Shown here: positions 55,303-63,528 of the stretch, piece after piece
Layout: every line of letters starts with the position of its first letter
Numbering within the stretch: the first letter of the stretch is position 1
NCBI RefSeq assembly: GCF_001718415.1
Contig: NZ_CP013377.1
Coordinates: forward strand, 2,914,001-2,978,000
Source: Burkholderia pseudomultivorans
GTDB taxonomy: Bacteria > Pseudomonadota > Gammaproteobacteria > Burkholderiales > Burkholderiaceae
Reading direction: 5' to 3'
DNA length: 64,000 nucleotides
Translations under genes and position numbers: made by a program
Notes under the pieces: model-generated
What the model was told of the DNA's origin: nothing
Seen by the model: the letters and a program-made list of their open reading frames with translations, nothing else
Databases searched by the model: none

Positions 55303-56345
55303 GGGTTGTCTCCGGGAATCGCGACGCGGTACGTCGATGCAGCCGTCCGGCTGAACAGCGCGGCCTTTTCGTCGGCCGACATCGCGGACGCGAGTCGTTT
55401 GAAGGCGTTCCACAGCACGCGATAGCTGAACATCCCCTTGTCGACGGGGAAATTGCTTTCGAACATGCAGCGATCGACGCCAAAGCATTCGACGCAGATG
55501 TCGAAATACGGCTGCCACGCCGCCGCCAGTTCCTGCGACGACGGCGGCAGGTCGCGCGCGGCGAAGTCGAAACCGAATACGGTCATACCCGCGCCACCGA
55601 GCTTCATGCGCGTGTTCGGCAGCGCGGCGAGACGCGCGAGTTGCCGTTTCCATTGCGCATGCACTTCCGCGCGTCGACCGGCATGCGGGCCCACGCCGAG
55701 CGGACCGCCGAAATGGTCGATGACGATGGTGACGCCCTCGCATGCGCGCGCGAGTTCGTACAGGTCGTCGAGCTGCGTGTGATAGACCCACGCATCGAGC
55801 GACAGCCCGTAGCGGCCGAGCGCCGCCACGCCCTGCCGGAAAGCCGGATCAGACATCCGGTCGCGCGGCGGCGTCACCGGGCTCGATCGCACGTCGGGGC
55901 TCGAATGCCACGCGAGCGGATTGCGGATCCCGCGCAATCGCCCGCCGGACACCTGCAGCATCGTGTCGAGCACCGCATCGAGCTCCGCGCCGAGCGACAG
56001 ATCGGCGCCGCCCACGATGGCCTCGCAGCACCGCGCGGAACCGTATGCGCCGCTGTCGAACATCGCGGCGACGCCGCTCGCGAATTCCACTTCGCCAACC
56101 GGCTTGAACGCGTCCGGCCCGCTTGCACGCAACATCGAGCGGCACTGCACGTAGACCGTCGACACGACCCGATGCCCGCTGCGCACGTCCGCGCCGAACT
56201 CGTCCGCAAGATAGCGCCCGGTCTGGCGGTCCCACAGGTGGTGATGGGCGTCGACGATCGCAAGCTCGGGTTCGAGCACCGGCTCGTCGCGCAATGCGAG
56301 CCACTCGGGCCTGACGGGCAGATGGGGTGCGTGGACGGTCTGCAT
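55299..56345 (-). CDS. Amidohydrolase family 2 protein (lactonase/hydrolase)
   Basis: A 348-residue TIM-barrel hydrolase. Metal-binding HxH is in AIVDAHHHLWDRQTG; later His in VIDHFGGPLGVG and Asp-type end CMFESNFPVDKGMFSY are characteristic of the fuconolactonase/PDC-hydrolase group. It overlaps the following MFS gene by four bases. Substrate likely a lactone or pyrone produced in this cluster. It is intact, unlike the related gene at 50511. Confidence 0.88.
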   Translation of the reverse strand: MQTVHAPHLPVRPEWLALRDEPVLEPELAIVDAHHHLWDRQTGRYLADEFGADVRSGHRVVSTVYVQCRSMLRASGPDAFKPVGEVEFASGVAAMFDSGAYGSARCCEAIVGGADLSLGAELDAVLDTMLQVSGGRLRGIRNPLAWHSSPDVRSSPVTPPRDRMSDPAFRQGVAALGRYGLSLDAWVYHTQLDDLYELARACEGVTIVIDHFGGPLGVGPHAGRRAEVHAQWKRQLARLAALPNTRMKLGGAGMTVFGFDFAARDLPPSSQELAAAWQPYFDICVECFGVDRCMFESNFPVDKGMFSYRVLWNAFKRLASAMSADEKAALFSRTAASTYRVAIPGDNP

Positions 56346-56355
56346 CGCACTCGCC

Positions 56356-57507
56356 TTAGAACTTCTGGCGCATGCCGATCACCACACCCGTCTGGTTGTG
56401 ATCGGGTGCGACCGTGCCATAGCCGTTCACGCCGAGCGCGGAGCCGCCCTTGTTGCGCGCGAAACCCGCCGTCGCGTAGATATCGGTGCGCTTCGACAGC
56501 AGATAGTCAGCACAGAGCACGGCGAGCCACGGGTCCGCACTCGTCGAATGCACGTCCTGGTAATAGGCCGTTGCCGTGACCACGAACGCCGGCGACACCG
56601 CGTATTGCGCACCGGCCCAGTACAGATTCGCCGCGCTGGCTTCGGAGCCGTTCGCGATACGGATCGGGTTTGCCGGCAGGAACGCGTTCGACGCGTGAAG
56701 ATAGCGATAACCGGCGAACCCCTTCACCGGTCCGATCGCATACGACGCGGCGGCCGTGGCGCGCCGCTCGGTGCCCGTGTTGGTCGCGACGGTGTTGCTG
56801 TTGCGCTGCTCGTACGACACGCTCGCAGCGAACGGTCCTTGCGCGAAAGTCAGCGCCCCGCTGAAGAAGCGGCCGGTGAGTTGCGCGCCCGGCACCTCGG
56901 CGCCGTACCCGGTGTCGTAGCGGGTGCTATACATCGCCTGCGCCGTCAGCGGACCGAACACGCCGGTGTACTTCGCGGAATTGTCGATACGCGCGGCCGC
57001 CGCGTAGTCGAGCGACAGCACCGAGTATCGCGACGACGCGCCCATCGGGTCGAACGCCACAGCCTGTTCGTAGAAGAGCGAGTTCTGGCGGCCGAAGGTC
57101 AGCTGCTGACCTCGGTACGACAGCCCGACCCACGCCTGCCGGCCGAAAATTCGCGACGTCGTGGCGGCGTTCGAGCCGAGGCCCTTCGTCGACTGCGCAG
57201 TCGTGCCGTCATTGATGTTGAAGCCGCTTTCCAGCTGGAAAATGGCCTTCATGCCGCCGCCGAGATCCTCGACGCCCTTCAGTCCCCAGCGCGAACCGGA
57301 CAGATTGCCCGACGCTTCGCGCGTCTGCCCGCCGCCGGTACTCGTATTGTTGATGTGTTCGATGCCGACGTCGGCAATGCCGTACAGCGTGACGCTGCTT
57401 TGCGCATGCGCGGCACCGCACCCCAAGGTCGCGCTCGCGACGGTGACGGCGCCGAGCACGAGGCGGGATTTCGGGCGGGCATTCTGGCTGGCCTGATTCA
57501 ACAACAT
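56356..57507 (-). CDS. Outer-membrane porin of the third cluster
   Basis: A 383-residue porin. The signal peptide ends at GCGAAHAQ, and the mature part begins SSVTLYGIADVGIEHINN. SRWGLKGVEDLGGGMKAIFQLESGF and SRIFGRQAWVGLSYRGQQLTFGRQ are Porin_4 hallmarks; final residue Phe. TTTGGAGACTCC precedes the ATG. It lies 10 bases upstream of the amidohydrolase gene and 46 bases after the ACS transporter gene. Confidence 0.93.
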   Translation of the reverse strand: MLLNQASQNARPKSRLVLGAVTVASATLGCGAAHAQSSVTLYGIADVGIEHINNTSTGGGQTREASGNLSGSRWGLKGVEDLGGGMKAIFQLESGFNINDGTTAQSTKGLGSNAATTSRIFGRQAWVGLSYRGQQLTFGRQNSLFYEQAVAFDPMGASSRYSVLSLDYAAAARIDNSAKYTGVFGPLTAQAMYSTRYDTGYGAEVPGAQLTGRFFSGALTFAQGPFAASVSYEQRNSNTVATNTGTERRATAAASYAIGPVKGFAGYRYLHASNAFLPANPIRIANGSEASAANLYWAGAQYAVSPAFVVTATAYYQDVHSTSADPWLAVLCADYLLSKRTDIYATAGFARNKGGSALGVNGYGTVAPDHNQTGVVIGMRQKF

Positions 57508-57553
57508 GGAGTCTCCAAACTGTTTTTTGTGGGTTGATCTGAGGAAGGAAAAT

Positions 57554-58933
57554 TCACGGCTGGCGGGCTGCGCGCGCTTCGCCGGCGCCCGAGCCCGGAT
57601 CGCCGAGCCATGCGATGGTCAGCGCGCCGAGCAGCAGCACGCCCGACACGGCGATGAGCGGCGCGGTGAAGCCGCCGGAAAATTGCTTGAGCGCGCCGAT
57701 CATCGACGGCCCGACGAAGCCGCCGAGATTGCCGACCGACACGATCAGCGCGAGGCCGCCGGCGGCGGCGCGTCCGGTGAGGAATCCTGACGGGATGGCC
57801 CAGTACGTCGCCTGGAACGCGAGGATCCCGCTCGCCGTGACGCACAGTGCGATCAGCTTGAAAACCGGCGCATGAATGAAGGCGCTCGCACACAACGCGA
57901 CGGCCGCGACGGCAAGCGCACCGGCAACATACGGAATGCGGTTGGCCGCACGATTGGCGAGACGCGCCCACCAGAGCATCACGCCGGCGCCGATTGCATA
58001 CGGAATGGCGGTCAGCCACCCGACCACCGCGTGTTCGACGCCGAACTGCTTGATGATCTGCGGCATCCACAAGCCGACGCCGAGCGAGCCGACGATCCCG
58101 CAGAAGTTGATGAGCGCGAGCACGAACACGCGCCAGTTCGTCATCGCGTCGCGCAGTTTGCTGCCGTGCTTCGCGCCGATGTCGCGCTGTTCGAACGCGA
58201 GGCGCTTCGCGAGCGACGCCTTCTCTTCGTCACTGAGCCATGCGGCTTTCTCGGGACGGTCGGCCAGCACGAACAGGCACGCGATGCCGAGCAGCACCGC
58301 CGGTACGCCTTCGATCAGCAGCAGCCACTGCCAGCTGCGCAGCCCATGCAGGCCGCCGAATTCGAGCAGCGCACCGGAAATCGGCGAGCCGATCATGTTC
58401 GCGACGGGAATGCCGACGAGGAACGCGGCCGTCACCTTCGCGCGCCACTTGCCGGGAAACCAGTGCGTGAAATACAGATAAATGCCGGGCGTGAAGCCCG
58501 CCTCGGCGAGCCCGAGCAGGAATCGCGCGGCCGCAAAGCTCTTCGGTCCGACGACGAACGCCGTGGCCATCGAGAACAGGCCCCACGTGATCATGATTCT
58601 CGCGATCCACACGCGCGCGCCGACCTTCTGCATGATCAGGTTGCTCGGAATCTCGAACAGGAAGTAGCCGACGAAGAACAGCCCGGCACCGACGCCGAAC
58701 TGCTCGGCCGTCAGACCGAGATCCTTGTTCATCGTGAGCGCGGCAAAACCGACGTTGGTTCTGTCGAGATAACTGATCACGTAGCAGACAAAGATGAACG
58801 GCAGAATGCGCCGGAACGCCTTGGCAAGCGTGCGCTCGCTGGCCGCGTAATCGTCGACGGCAAGCTGCGCTGCGGCTTGCGCGTCGGCGCGCGGTGTGTC
58901 ATCGCCGGCATGCAGCGCGTGCGAAATGGTCAT
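57554..58933 (-). CDS. MFS transporter, anion:cation symporter family (tartrate/hexuronate type)
   Basis: A 459-residue 12-helix carrier. YVISYLDRTNVGFAALTMNKDLGLTAEQFGVGAGLFFVGY and EIPSNLIMQKVGARVWIARIMITWG are diagnostic ACS blocks. The start at 58933 (MTISHALHAG) follows GGAGGAGACAAGC. Probably the main importer of the cluster because it lies between the enzymes and the porin. Confidence 0.92.
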   Translation of the reverse strand: MTISHALHAGDDTPRADAQAAAQLAVDDYAASERTLAKAFRRILPFIFVCYVISYLDRTNVGFAALTMNKDLGLTAEQFGVGAGLFFVGYFLFEIPSNLIMQKVGARVWIARIMITWGLFSMATAFVVGPKSFAAARFLLGLAEAGFTPGIYLYFTHWFPGKWRAKVTAAFLVGIPVANMIGSPISGALLEFGGLHGLRSWQWLLLIEGVPAVLLGIACLFVLADRPEKAAWLSDEEKASLAKRLAFEQRDIGAKHGSKLRDAMTNWRVFVLALINFCGIVGSLGVGLWMPQIIKQFGVEHAVVGWLTAIPYAIGAGVMLWWARLANRAANRIPYVAGALAVAAVALCASAFIHAPVFKLIALCVTASGILAFQATYWAIPSGFLTGRAAAGGLALIVSVGNLGGFVGPSMIGALKQFSGGFTAPLIAVSGVLLLGALTIAWLGDPGSGAGEARAARQP

Positions 58934-59020
58934 GCTTGTCTCCTCCACCGCGCGGCTGGCGGCGCGATCTTTCGGCATACGGGCGGGAAGCCGACAGGGC
59001 GGCTTCCCGGCTCATGGGCC

Positions 59021-59950
59021 TTAGTCCTGCTTCGCTGCCTGTTTCGGCAGCGGACCGGCAATGCTCATGTCCGCTTTCAGCACGGAGCCGGACGTCGATT
59101 CGGTGATGAAAAGCGTCTTCATGTCGGCGCCACCGAAGCACACGCTCGTGAGCGACGCCCCTTTCGGTCCGGTCAGGATCTCGACGGGCTCCGCGCAGTG
59201 GTTGAGCACCCACACGCGGCCGAGGCCCGGATTCGCGACGAACAGGCGGCCTTCGAGATCGACGGTGAGGCCGTCGGGACCGCTCGGTCCATAGGACGTG
59301 AAGAACTGACTGACCTTGCTAACGGACCCGTCGGCCTGCAGCGGCATGCGCCATACGGCATTGCCGCGCGTCATCGCGACGAACAGCACTTTCTCGTCGC
59401 GTGACAGAACGAGCCCGTTCGGGCTCGGGCAGGTGCCGAGCAGCATGTCGAGCTTGCCGTCGGGCGACAGCCGATACACGCGCCCCGTCGGATCGTGCAG
59501 GCCGGTCTGCCCCTGGTCGGTGAAATAGAGGTTGCCGGCCGAGTCGAACGTCAGGTCGTTCACGCCCTTGAAGCGCTCGGTGTTGCGGCGCTCGAGATAC
59601 GGGCGAATTTCACCGCGCTCGATATCGAGCAGCATCAGGCCGTTGCGGTAGTCGGTGATGATCAGGTGCGATGCGTCGAAGCGCTTCATCCCGTTGGGCT
59701 CGCCGTCGTATTCGACGACGAGATCCCAGTCGCCCGCCGGCGAAATGCGGAAGATGCGCCCGTGCGGAATGTCGGTCACGAACAGATAGCCGTCCGGATC
59801 CCAGACCGGCCCTTCGAGAAAGGAATCGGTGACCATGCCGGCGCGATTCGCGCGCGCCCATTCCGTGCGGACGTCCGGCTTGCGAAACTTTTCCGGCATG
59901 CGCGTGAACACGTCGGCTTCGCGCACTTCAGGGTTCGTCAGATAGAACAT
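59021..59950 (-). CDS. SMP-30/gluconolactonase-type lactonase
   Basis: A 309-residue six-bladed beta-propeller. Blade motifs include SFLEGPVWDPDGYLFVTDIPHGRIFRIS, FKGVNDLTFDSAGNLYFTDQGQTG, CPSPNGLVLSRDEKVLFVA and GPDGLTVDLEGRLFVANPGLGRVWV; the metal-binding Glu (LEGP), Asn (GVND, SPNG) and Asp (GPDG) residues of SMP-30 enzymes are present. Opens a sugar-acid or aromatic lactone. Between the transporter and the dehydrogenase. Confidence 0.9.
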   Translation of the reverse strand: MFYLTNPEVREADVFTRMPEKFRKPDVRTEWARANRAGMVTDSFLEGPVWDPDGYLFVTDIPHGRIFRISPAGDWDLVVEYDGEPNGMKRFDASHLIITDYRNGLMLLDIERGEIRPYLERRNTERFKGVNDLTFDSAGNLYFTDQGQTGLHDPTGRVYRLSPDGKLDMLLGTCPSPNGLVLSRDEKVLFVAMTRGNAVWRMPLQADGSVSKVSQFFTSYGPSGPDGLTVDLEGRLFVANPGLGRVWVLNHCAEPVEILTGPKGASLTSVCFGGADMKTLFITESTSGSVLKADMSIAGPLPKQAAKQD

Positions 59951-59971
59951 GCGTACCTCGATGTTCAGAGT

Positions 59972-60919
59972 TCAAGCCGCGCTATGCGCGCGTTCGTCCA
60001 GCGCCGCGAGAACGTTGGCGGCGGCGCCCTTGCCCATGTTCACGTACGCGGCATCGCTCACGCCGCCGATATGCGGCGACAGAATCACGTTCGGGATCTG
60101 CTGGAACAGGTGCGGCACCGTCATCGGCTCGACGTCGAAGCTGTCGAGCCCGGCCGAGCGCAATCGGCCGCTCGCCAGCGCGTCGGCAAGCGCGGCTTCG
60201 TCGATCAAGCCGCCGCGTGCGGTATTGACGAGAATCGTCCCGCGCTTGAAACGCGCAAGCGTGTCGCGGTTGAGCATCCGGCGGTTGTCGGCCGTCAACG
60301 GACAATGCAGCGACACGACGTCCGACTCCGCATACAGCGTGTCGAGCGGCACGAGCTTCACACCGGCCGGCGCTTCCTTCGCGAACGGATCGAACGCGAG
60401 CACCTTCATGCCGAACGCCGCGCCGATCGCGGCCACGCGCCGGCCGATCGCACCGAGCCCGACGAGGCCGAGCGTGCGCCCGTCGAGTTCGACGGACTTG
60501 TGCGTCGACTTGTCCCAATGGCCTTCGCGCATGCGGGTATCGAGCTGCGGAACCGACTTCGCACATGCGAGCATCAGCGCCCATGCGTGCTCGGCGACGG
60601 CGGCCGCATTTGCGCCGACCGCGGCGCGCACCGCGATGCCGCGTGCGGCGGCAGCGTCCTGATCGATCACGTCGATGCCGCTGCCGTGCTTCGAAATCAC
60701 CTGCAGGTTTTCGGCCGCGTCCATGATGCGGGCGTTGATCTTGCCGTACCGGACGATGATCGCGACCGGCTTGTGCCGGGTGCAGAGCGCGACGATGTCG
60801 TCCTCGGTCGGTTGCTTGCCGGCGAACACGACGTCGAACTGCGCAAGCATGTCGAGCGCTTGCGGTGCAAGGTCGGCGGCGGTCACGAGGACCACGGGCT
60901 TGTGCGAAGCGGCCTGCAT
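59972..60919 (-). CDS. D-2-hydroxyacid dehydrogenase
   Basis: A 315-residue NAD(P)-dependent dehydrogenase. NAD motif LGLVGLGAIGRRVAAIGAAFGMKVLAFDPF; catalytic Arg in LVNTARGGLIDEAAL, Glu in LDSFDVEPM, His in VILSPHIGGVSDAAY. The start at 60919 overlaps the stop of the preceding gene by one base (TGATG). Family members interconvert 2-oxoacids and D-2-hydroxyacids, giving the cluster a hydroxyacid step. Confidence 0.93.
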   Translation of the reverse strand: MQAASHKPVVLVTAADLAPQALDMLAQFDVVFAGKQPTEDDIVALCTRHKPVAIIVRYGKINARIMDAAENLQVISKHGSGIDVIDQDAAAARGIAVRAAVGANAAAVAEHAWALMLACAKSVPQLDTRMREGHWDKSTHKSVELDGRTLGLVGLGAIGRRVAAIGAAFGMKVLAFDPFAKEAPAGVKLVPLDTLYAESDVVSLHCPLTADNRRMLNRDTLARFKRGTILVNTARGGLIDEAALADALASGRLRSAGLDSFDVEPMTVPHLFQQIPNVILSPHIGGVSDAAYVNMGKGAAANVLAALDERAHSAA

Positions 60920-61617
60920 CACAGTGCCTCGCCTTCGGCGAGCATGCCGGCCGCGCGCAGTTCCTTCTCGATCCAGCCCGGACGAAGGTCACCCTTGTGG
61001 ATCGCCGCGATACGCGCGGTTTCGAAGTCGAGCTTTTTTTGCGCGAGATCGACGATGCGCGCGACGTCGGCACGCGGAATGACGACGACGCCGTCGGTGT
61101 CCCCGACCACCAGGTCGCCCGGATTGACCGTCGTGCCGCCCAGCGAGATCGGTGCATTCACGCGGCCCGCGATGCTTTTCGTCGGGCCGCACGGATTGAG
61201 GCCGGCCGAGAAGATCGGATAGTCGCCGTTGGCGAGTTCGTGCGCGTCGCGCACCGCGCCGTCGATGATGATGCCGGCGATGCCGCTCGCCTTCGCCTGC
61301 GCCGCCATGATTTCGCCGAGCAGCGCGCACGAGATGTCGCCCTTGCCGTCGACCACGATCACGTCGCCCGGCTTCGCGACGGCGAGCGCCGCATGGATCG
61401 CGAGGTTGTCGCCCGCGCGGACTTCGACCGTGACCGCGGGGCCGGCGACCTTCATCGTCGGCGACAACGGCCGTACGCGGCCATGCACCGTGCCGCGGCG
61501 GCCGGCGACGTCGGCCAGGATCGCGGCTTGATAGCGCGCGGCGGCCTGAACGAGCTCGGGCGACACGCGCTCGATGTCGCGATTGATCGGGGAAGTGCTG
61601 ATGGATGGCTTGCTCAT
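60919..61617 (-). CDS. RraA-like protein, putative 4-carboxy-4-hydroxy-2-oxoadipate aldolase
   Basis: A 232-residue protein with RraA fold. The active-site pattern GDVIVVDGKGDISCALLGEIMAA and IIIDGAVRDAHEL (Arg-Asp pair) matches class II pyruvate aldolases of the HMG/CHA type (LigK/GalC), which are longer than the RNase E inhibitor RraA (about 160 residues). It would split a C4-branched 2-oxo acid to pyruvate plus oxaloacetate. First gene of the third cluster, divergent from the IclR gene. Confidence 0.85.
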   Translation of the reverse strand: MSKPSISTSPINRDIERVSPELVQAAARYQAAILADVAGRRGTVHGRVRPLSPTMKVAGPAVTVEVRAGDNLAIHAALAVAKPGDVIVVDGKGDISCALLGEIMAAQAKASGIAGIIIDGAVRDAHELANGDYPIFSAGLNPCGPTKSIAGRVNAPISLGGTTVNPGDLVVGDTDGVVVIPRADVARIVDLAQKKLDFETARIAAIHKGDLRPGWIEKELRAAGMLAEGEAL

Positions 61618-61636
61618 GATTCGACCTCAGGCTGAT

Positions 61637-61655
61637 TGTTGTACTCTGTACAACA
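61637..61655. promoter_or_regulatory. Perfect palindrome near the RraA-like gene (IclR operator candidate)
   Basis: TGTTGTACTCTGTACAACA has 8-bp arms around 3 bases, 20 bases before the RraA-like gene's start. Its position over the operon leader fits repression by the divergent IclR protein. Confidence 0.65.
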
Positions 61656-61709
61656 CTGGTGTACGTGGTGAAATCACTATAGCCAGATGACGCGCGTCGT
61701 GACACTGGC

Positions 61710-61732
61710 GTTTACCCTTTTACGTGGTAAAC
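61710..61732. promoter_or_regulatory. Second inverted repeat in the IclR intergenic region
   Basis: GTTTACC (61710-61716) and GGTAAAC (61726-61732) are 7-bp arms around 9 bases. A related half site TTTTACC follows at 61738-61744, ahead of TACAAT, a -10-like element for iclR. Confidence 0.55.
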
Positions 61733-61783
61733 CTGCGTTTTACCCTGTACAATGACTTGGCAAATGTCGAAGGGAGATAAGCA

Positions 61784-62494
61784 ATGGGAAATGAAGGGGT
61801 CGTTGCCGTGGAAAAGGCGCTTTCGCTGCTGGACTGTTTCAAGCCCGGCGCCGAATCGCAGTCGCTCGCGATGCTGTCGCAGGCATCCGGCATGCATAAG
61901 ACGACGGTCTATCGCCTGATGAACTCACTGGAGCGAATGGGCTATGTCGTGCGCGCTCAGTCCGGCAACTATTCGCTTGGGCATCGCGTGCTGTACCTGG
62001 GCAAGCTGTACGAGCAGTCGTTCCATTTGTCCGCGGTGGTTGAACCGGTGCTGCATGCGCTCGCCGCGCTGACGAAGGAAAGCGCATCGTACTACGTGCA
62101 CGACAACGGGCAGCGGCTTTGCCTGTTTCGGGCCGAGCCGTCCGAAGGTCTACGTGAAACGCGGCTTGCGGGGACGATACTGCCGCTCGATGACACGGCC
62201 ATCAGCCAGGTGATCCGTTTCTGGGGGCTCGGCGAGCCGATCTATGACGCGCCGCCTGCACTGCCCCTCTTCACCGCGGGTGCGCGCGACGTGCACACGG
62301 CAGCGTTCGCGGTGCCTGTGTTCGGCGCCGGCGACAAGTTCATGGCGGCACTGACGCTTTCCGGTCCTGCGTCTCGCCTCAGCGTCGCGCGCGAGTCGGG
62401 CGAGCTGGATCGGCCGCAGTTGGACGCGGCCGCCGATCTATCCCGGAAGCTGGGCGCGAGTGTCGCGCTCTGCGAGAACATCTACGGCACCTGA
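61784..62494 (+). CDS. IclR-family regulator of the third cluster
   Basis: A 236-residue regulator. N-terminal winged helix (about 1-75): VAVEKALSLLDCFKPGAESQSLAMLSQASGMHKTTVYRLMNSLERMGYV. The C-terminal effector domain (about 85-236) has the usual ASYYVHDNGQRLCLFRAEPS and AFAVPVFGAGDKFMAALTLSGP. Divergent from the 11-kb enzyme and transporter operon, with two inverted repeats between; it likely represses or activates that operon in response to a pathway acid. Confidence 0.92.
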   Translation: MGNEGVVAVEKALSLLDCFKPGAESQSLAMLSQASGMHKTTVYRLMNSLERMGYVVRAQSGNYSLGHRVLYLGKLYEQSFHLSAVVEPVLHALAALTKESASYYVHDNGQRLCLFRAEPSEGLRETRLAGTILPLDDTAISQVIRFWGLGEPIYDAPPALPLFTAGARDVHTAAFAVPVFGAGDKFMAALTLSGPASRLSVARESGELDRPQLDAAADLSRKLGASVALCENIYGT

Positions 62495-62718
62495 TCGCCG
62501 CTTTGACAAAGGCAGGATTCAGGTCGACGAGCCGTTCGTCGCCCGGCTGCGGACGCCTTCGTACAACGCCACGCTGGTGCCAACGCAGATGACAAATGCA
62601 CCGCCATACCAACGCGACGGATAGACCGTTGCGCGGCGAACATGTGCGCATTTCCGGGTCGGCTAGCGTGTCCTGCCGGCCTCGCCCACAGCCCCCCATC
62701 CCACCCCAAATAATCCCC

Positions 62719-62768
62719 TTGACTCTATATCTTTCGATATATATCTTTAGATATGTTTTTCGACATAT
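62719..62768 (+). promoter_or_regulatory. Promoter with a triple palindrome array before the PadR gene
   Basis: A -35 element TTGACT (62719-62724) and a -10 element TATCTT (62742-62747) are 17 bases apart. Three inverted repeats run through and past them: TATATC-TTTC-GATATA (62726-62741), ATATC-TTTA-GATAT (62741-62754) and ATATGT-TTTTCG-ACATAT (62751-62768). This is a self-regulation operator for the PadR protein. Confidence 0.7.
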
Positions 62769-62779
62769 AGGACAGGATC

Positions 62780-63493
62780 ATGCGACACAACCACTTCCGC
62801 GGCCATGCCCGATGTGACGGTCATGGTGCGCATGCCCGCCCCGACTGGATCGCCGGTCTCTGGCACGCGATCGGCCGCCATCGACGCGGCCACGATCCGT
62901 TCGGCGGCGGCGGCCCGTTCGGTGGCCGCGGCGGACGCGGCGGCTTCGGGGATTTCGGCGACGACGGCATGCCGCGCGGCCGCCAGTTCAGTTCCGACGA
63001 CCTGCAACTGCTGCTGCTCGCGCTGCTTGCCGAGCAACCGAGCCACGGCTACGAACTGATCAAGGCGCTCGACACGCGTTCGAGCGGCTTCTACAGCCCG
63101 AGCCCCGGCATGGTGTATCCGGCGCTCACCTATCTCGAAGAAGTCGGCTTCGTCGCGTCGCAGGCGGAAGGCAATCGCAAGCGCTACGCACTCACCGACG
63201 CCGGCCGCACCCATCTCGACACGCAGCGCGAGCGCGTCGACACGCTGTTCGCGCGCCTCACGCACCTCGCGCGCAAGATGGAATTCATGCGCCGCGCATT
63301 CGCCGGCGAACCGGCGAGTGCCGATGCGCAGGATGAAGCACAGGCCGGCTGGCTGCCCGAATTCGTCGAGGCGCGCGTCGCGCTGAAGCGCGCGTTGCTG
63401 CACAAGAGCGCAGCGACAGCCGACGAGCAGCGGCGCATCGCCGCCATCCTGCGTCGCGCGACCGCCGAGATCGAAGGCGGCACCGGCGCGTGA
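62780..63493 (+). CDS. PadR-family metal-responsive repressor, YqjI-like
   Basis: A 237-residue repressor. The first 40 residues are rich in His (HNHFRGHARCDGHGAHA…HAIGRHRRGHD), a likely nickel- or iron-binding tail, followed by a Gly-rich linker (about 42-65). The PadR winged helix covers about 70-165 (LQLLLLALLAEQPSHGYELI, SPSPGMVYPALTYLEEVGFV), which is very close to E. coli YqjI. A C-terminal dimerisation helix follows. It lies 35 bases upstream of a YqjH-like flavoprotein gene, the same pairing as in E. coli, where YqjI represses yqjH and is relieved by nickel. Confidence 0.88.
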   Translation: MRHNHFRGHARCDGHGAHARPDWIAGLWHAIGRHRRGHDPFGGGGPFGGRGGRGGFGDFGDDGMPRGRQFSSDDLQLLLLALLAEQPSHGYELIKALDTRSSGFYSPSPGMVYPALTYLEEVGFVASQAEGNRKRYALTDAGRTHLDTQRERVDTLFARLTHLARKMEFMRRAFAGEPASADAQDEAQAGWLPEFVEARVALKRALLHKSAATADEQRRIAAILRRATAEIEGGTGA

Positions 63494-63528
63494 TCCGCGC
63501 CGCCTCGCCCAACCCCAAGGAGAACGGA

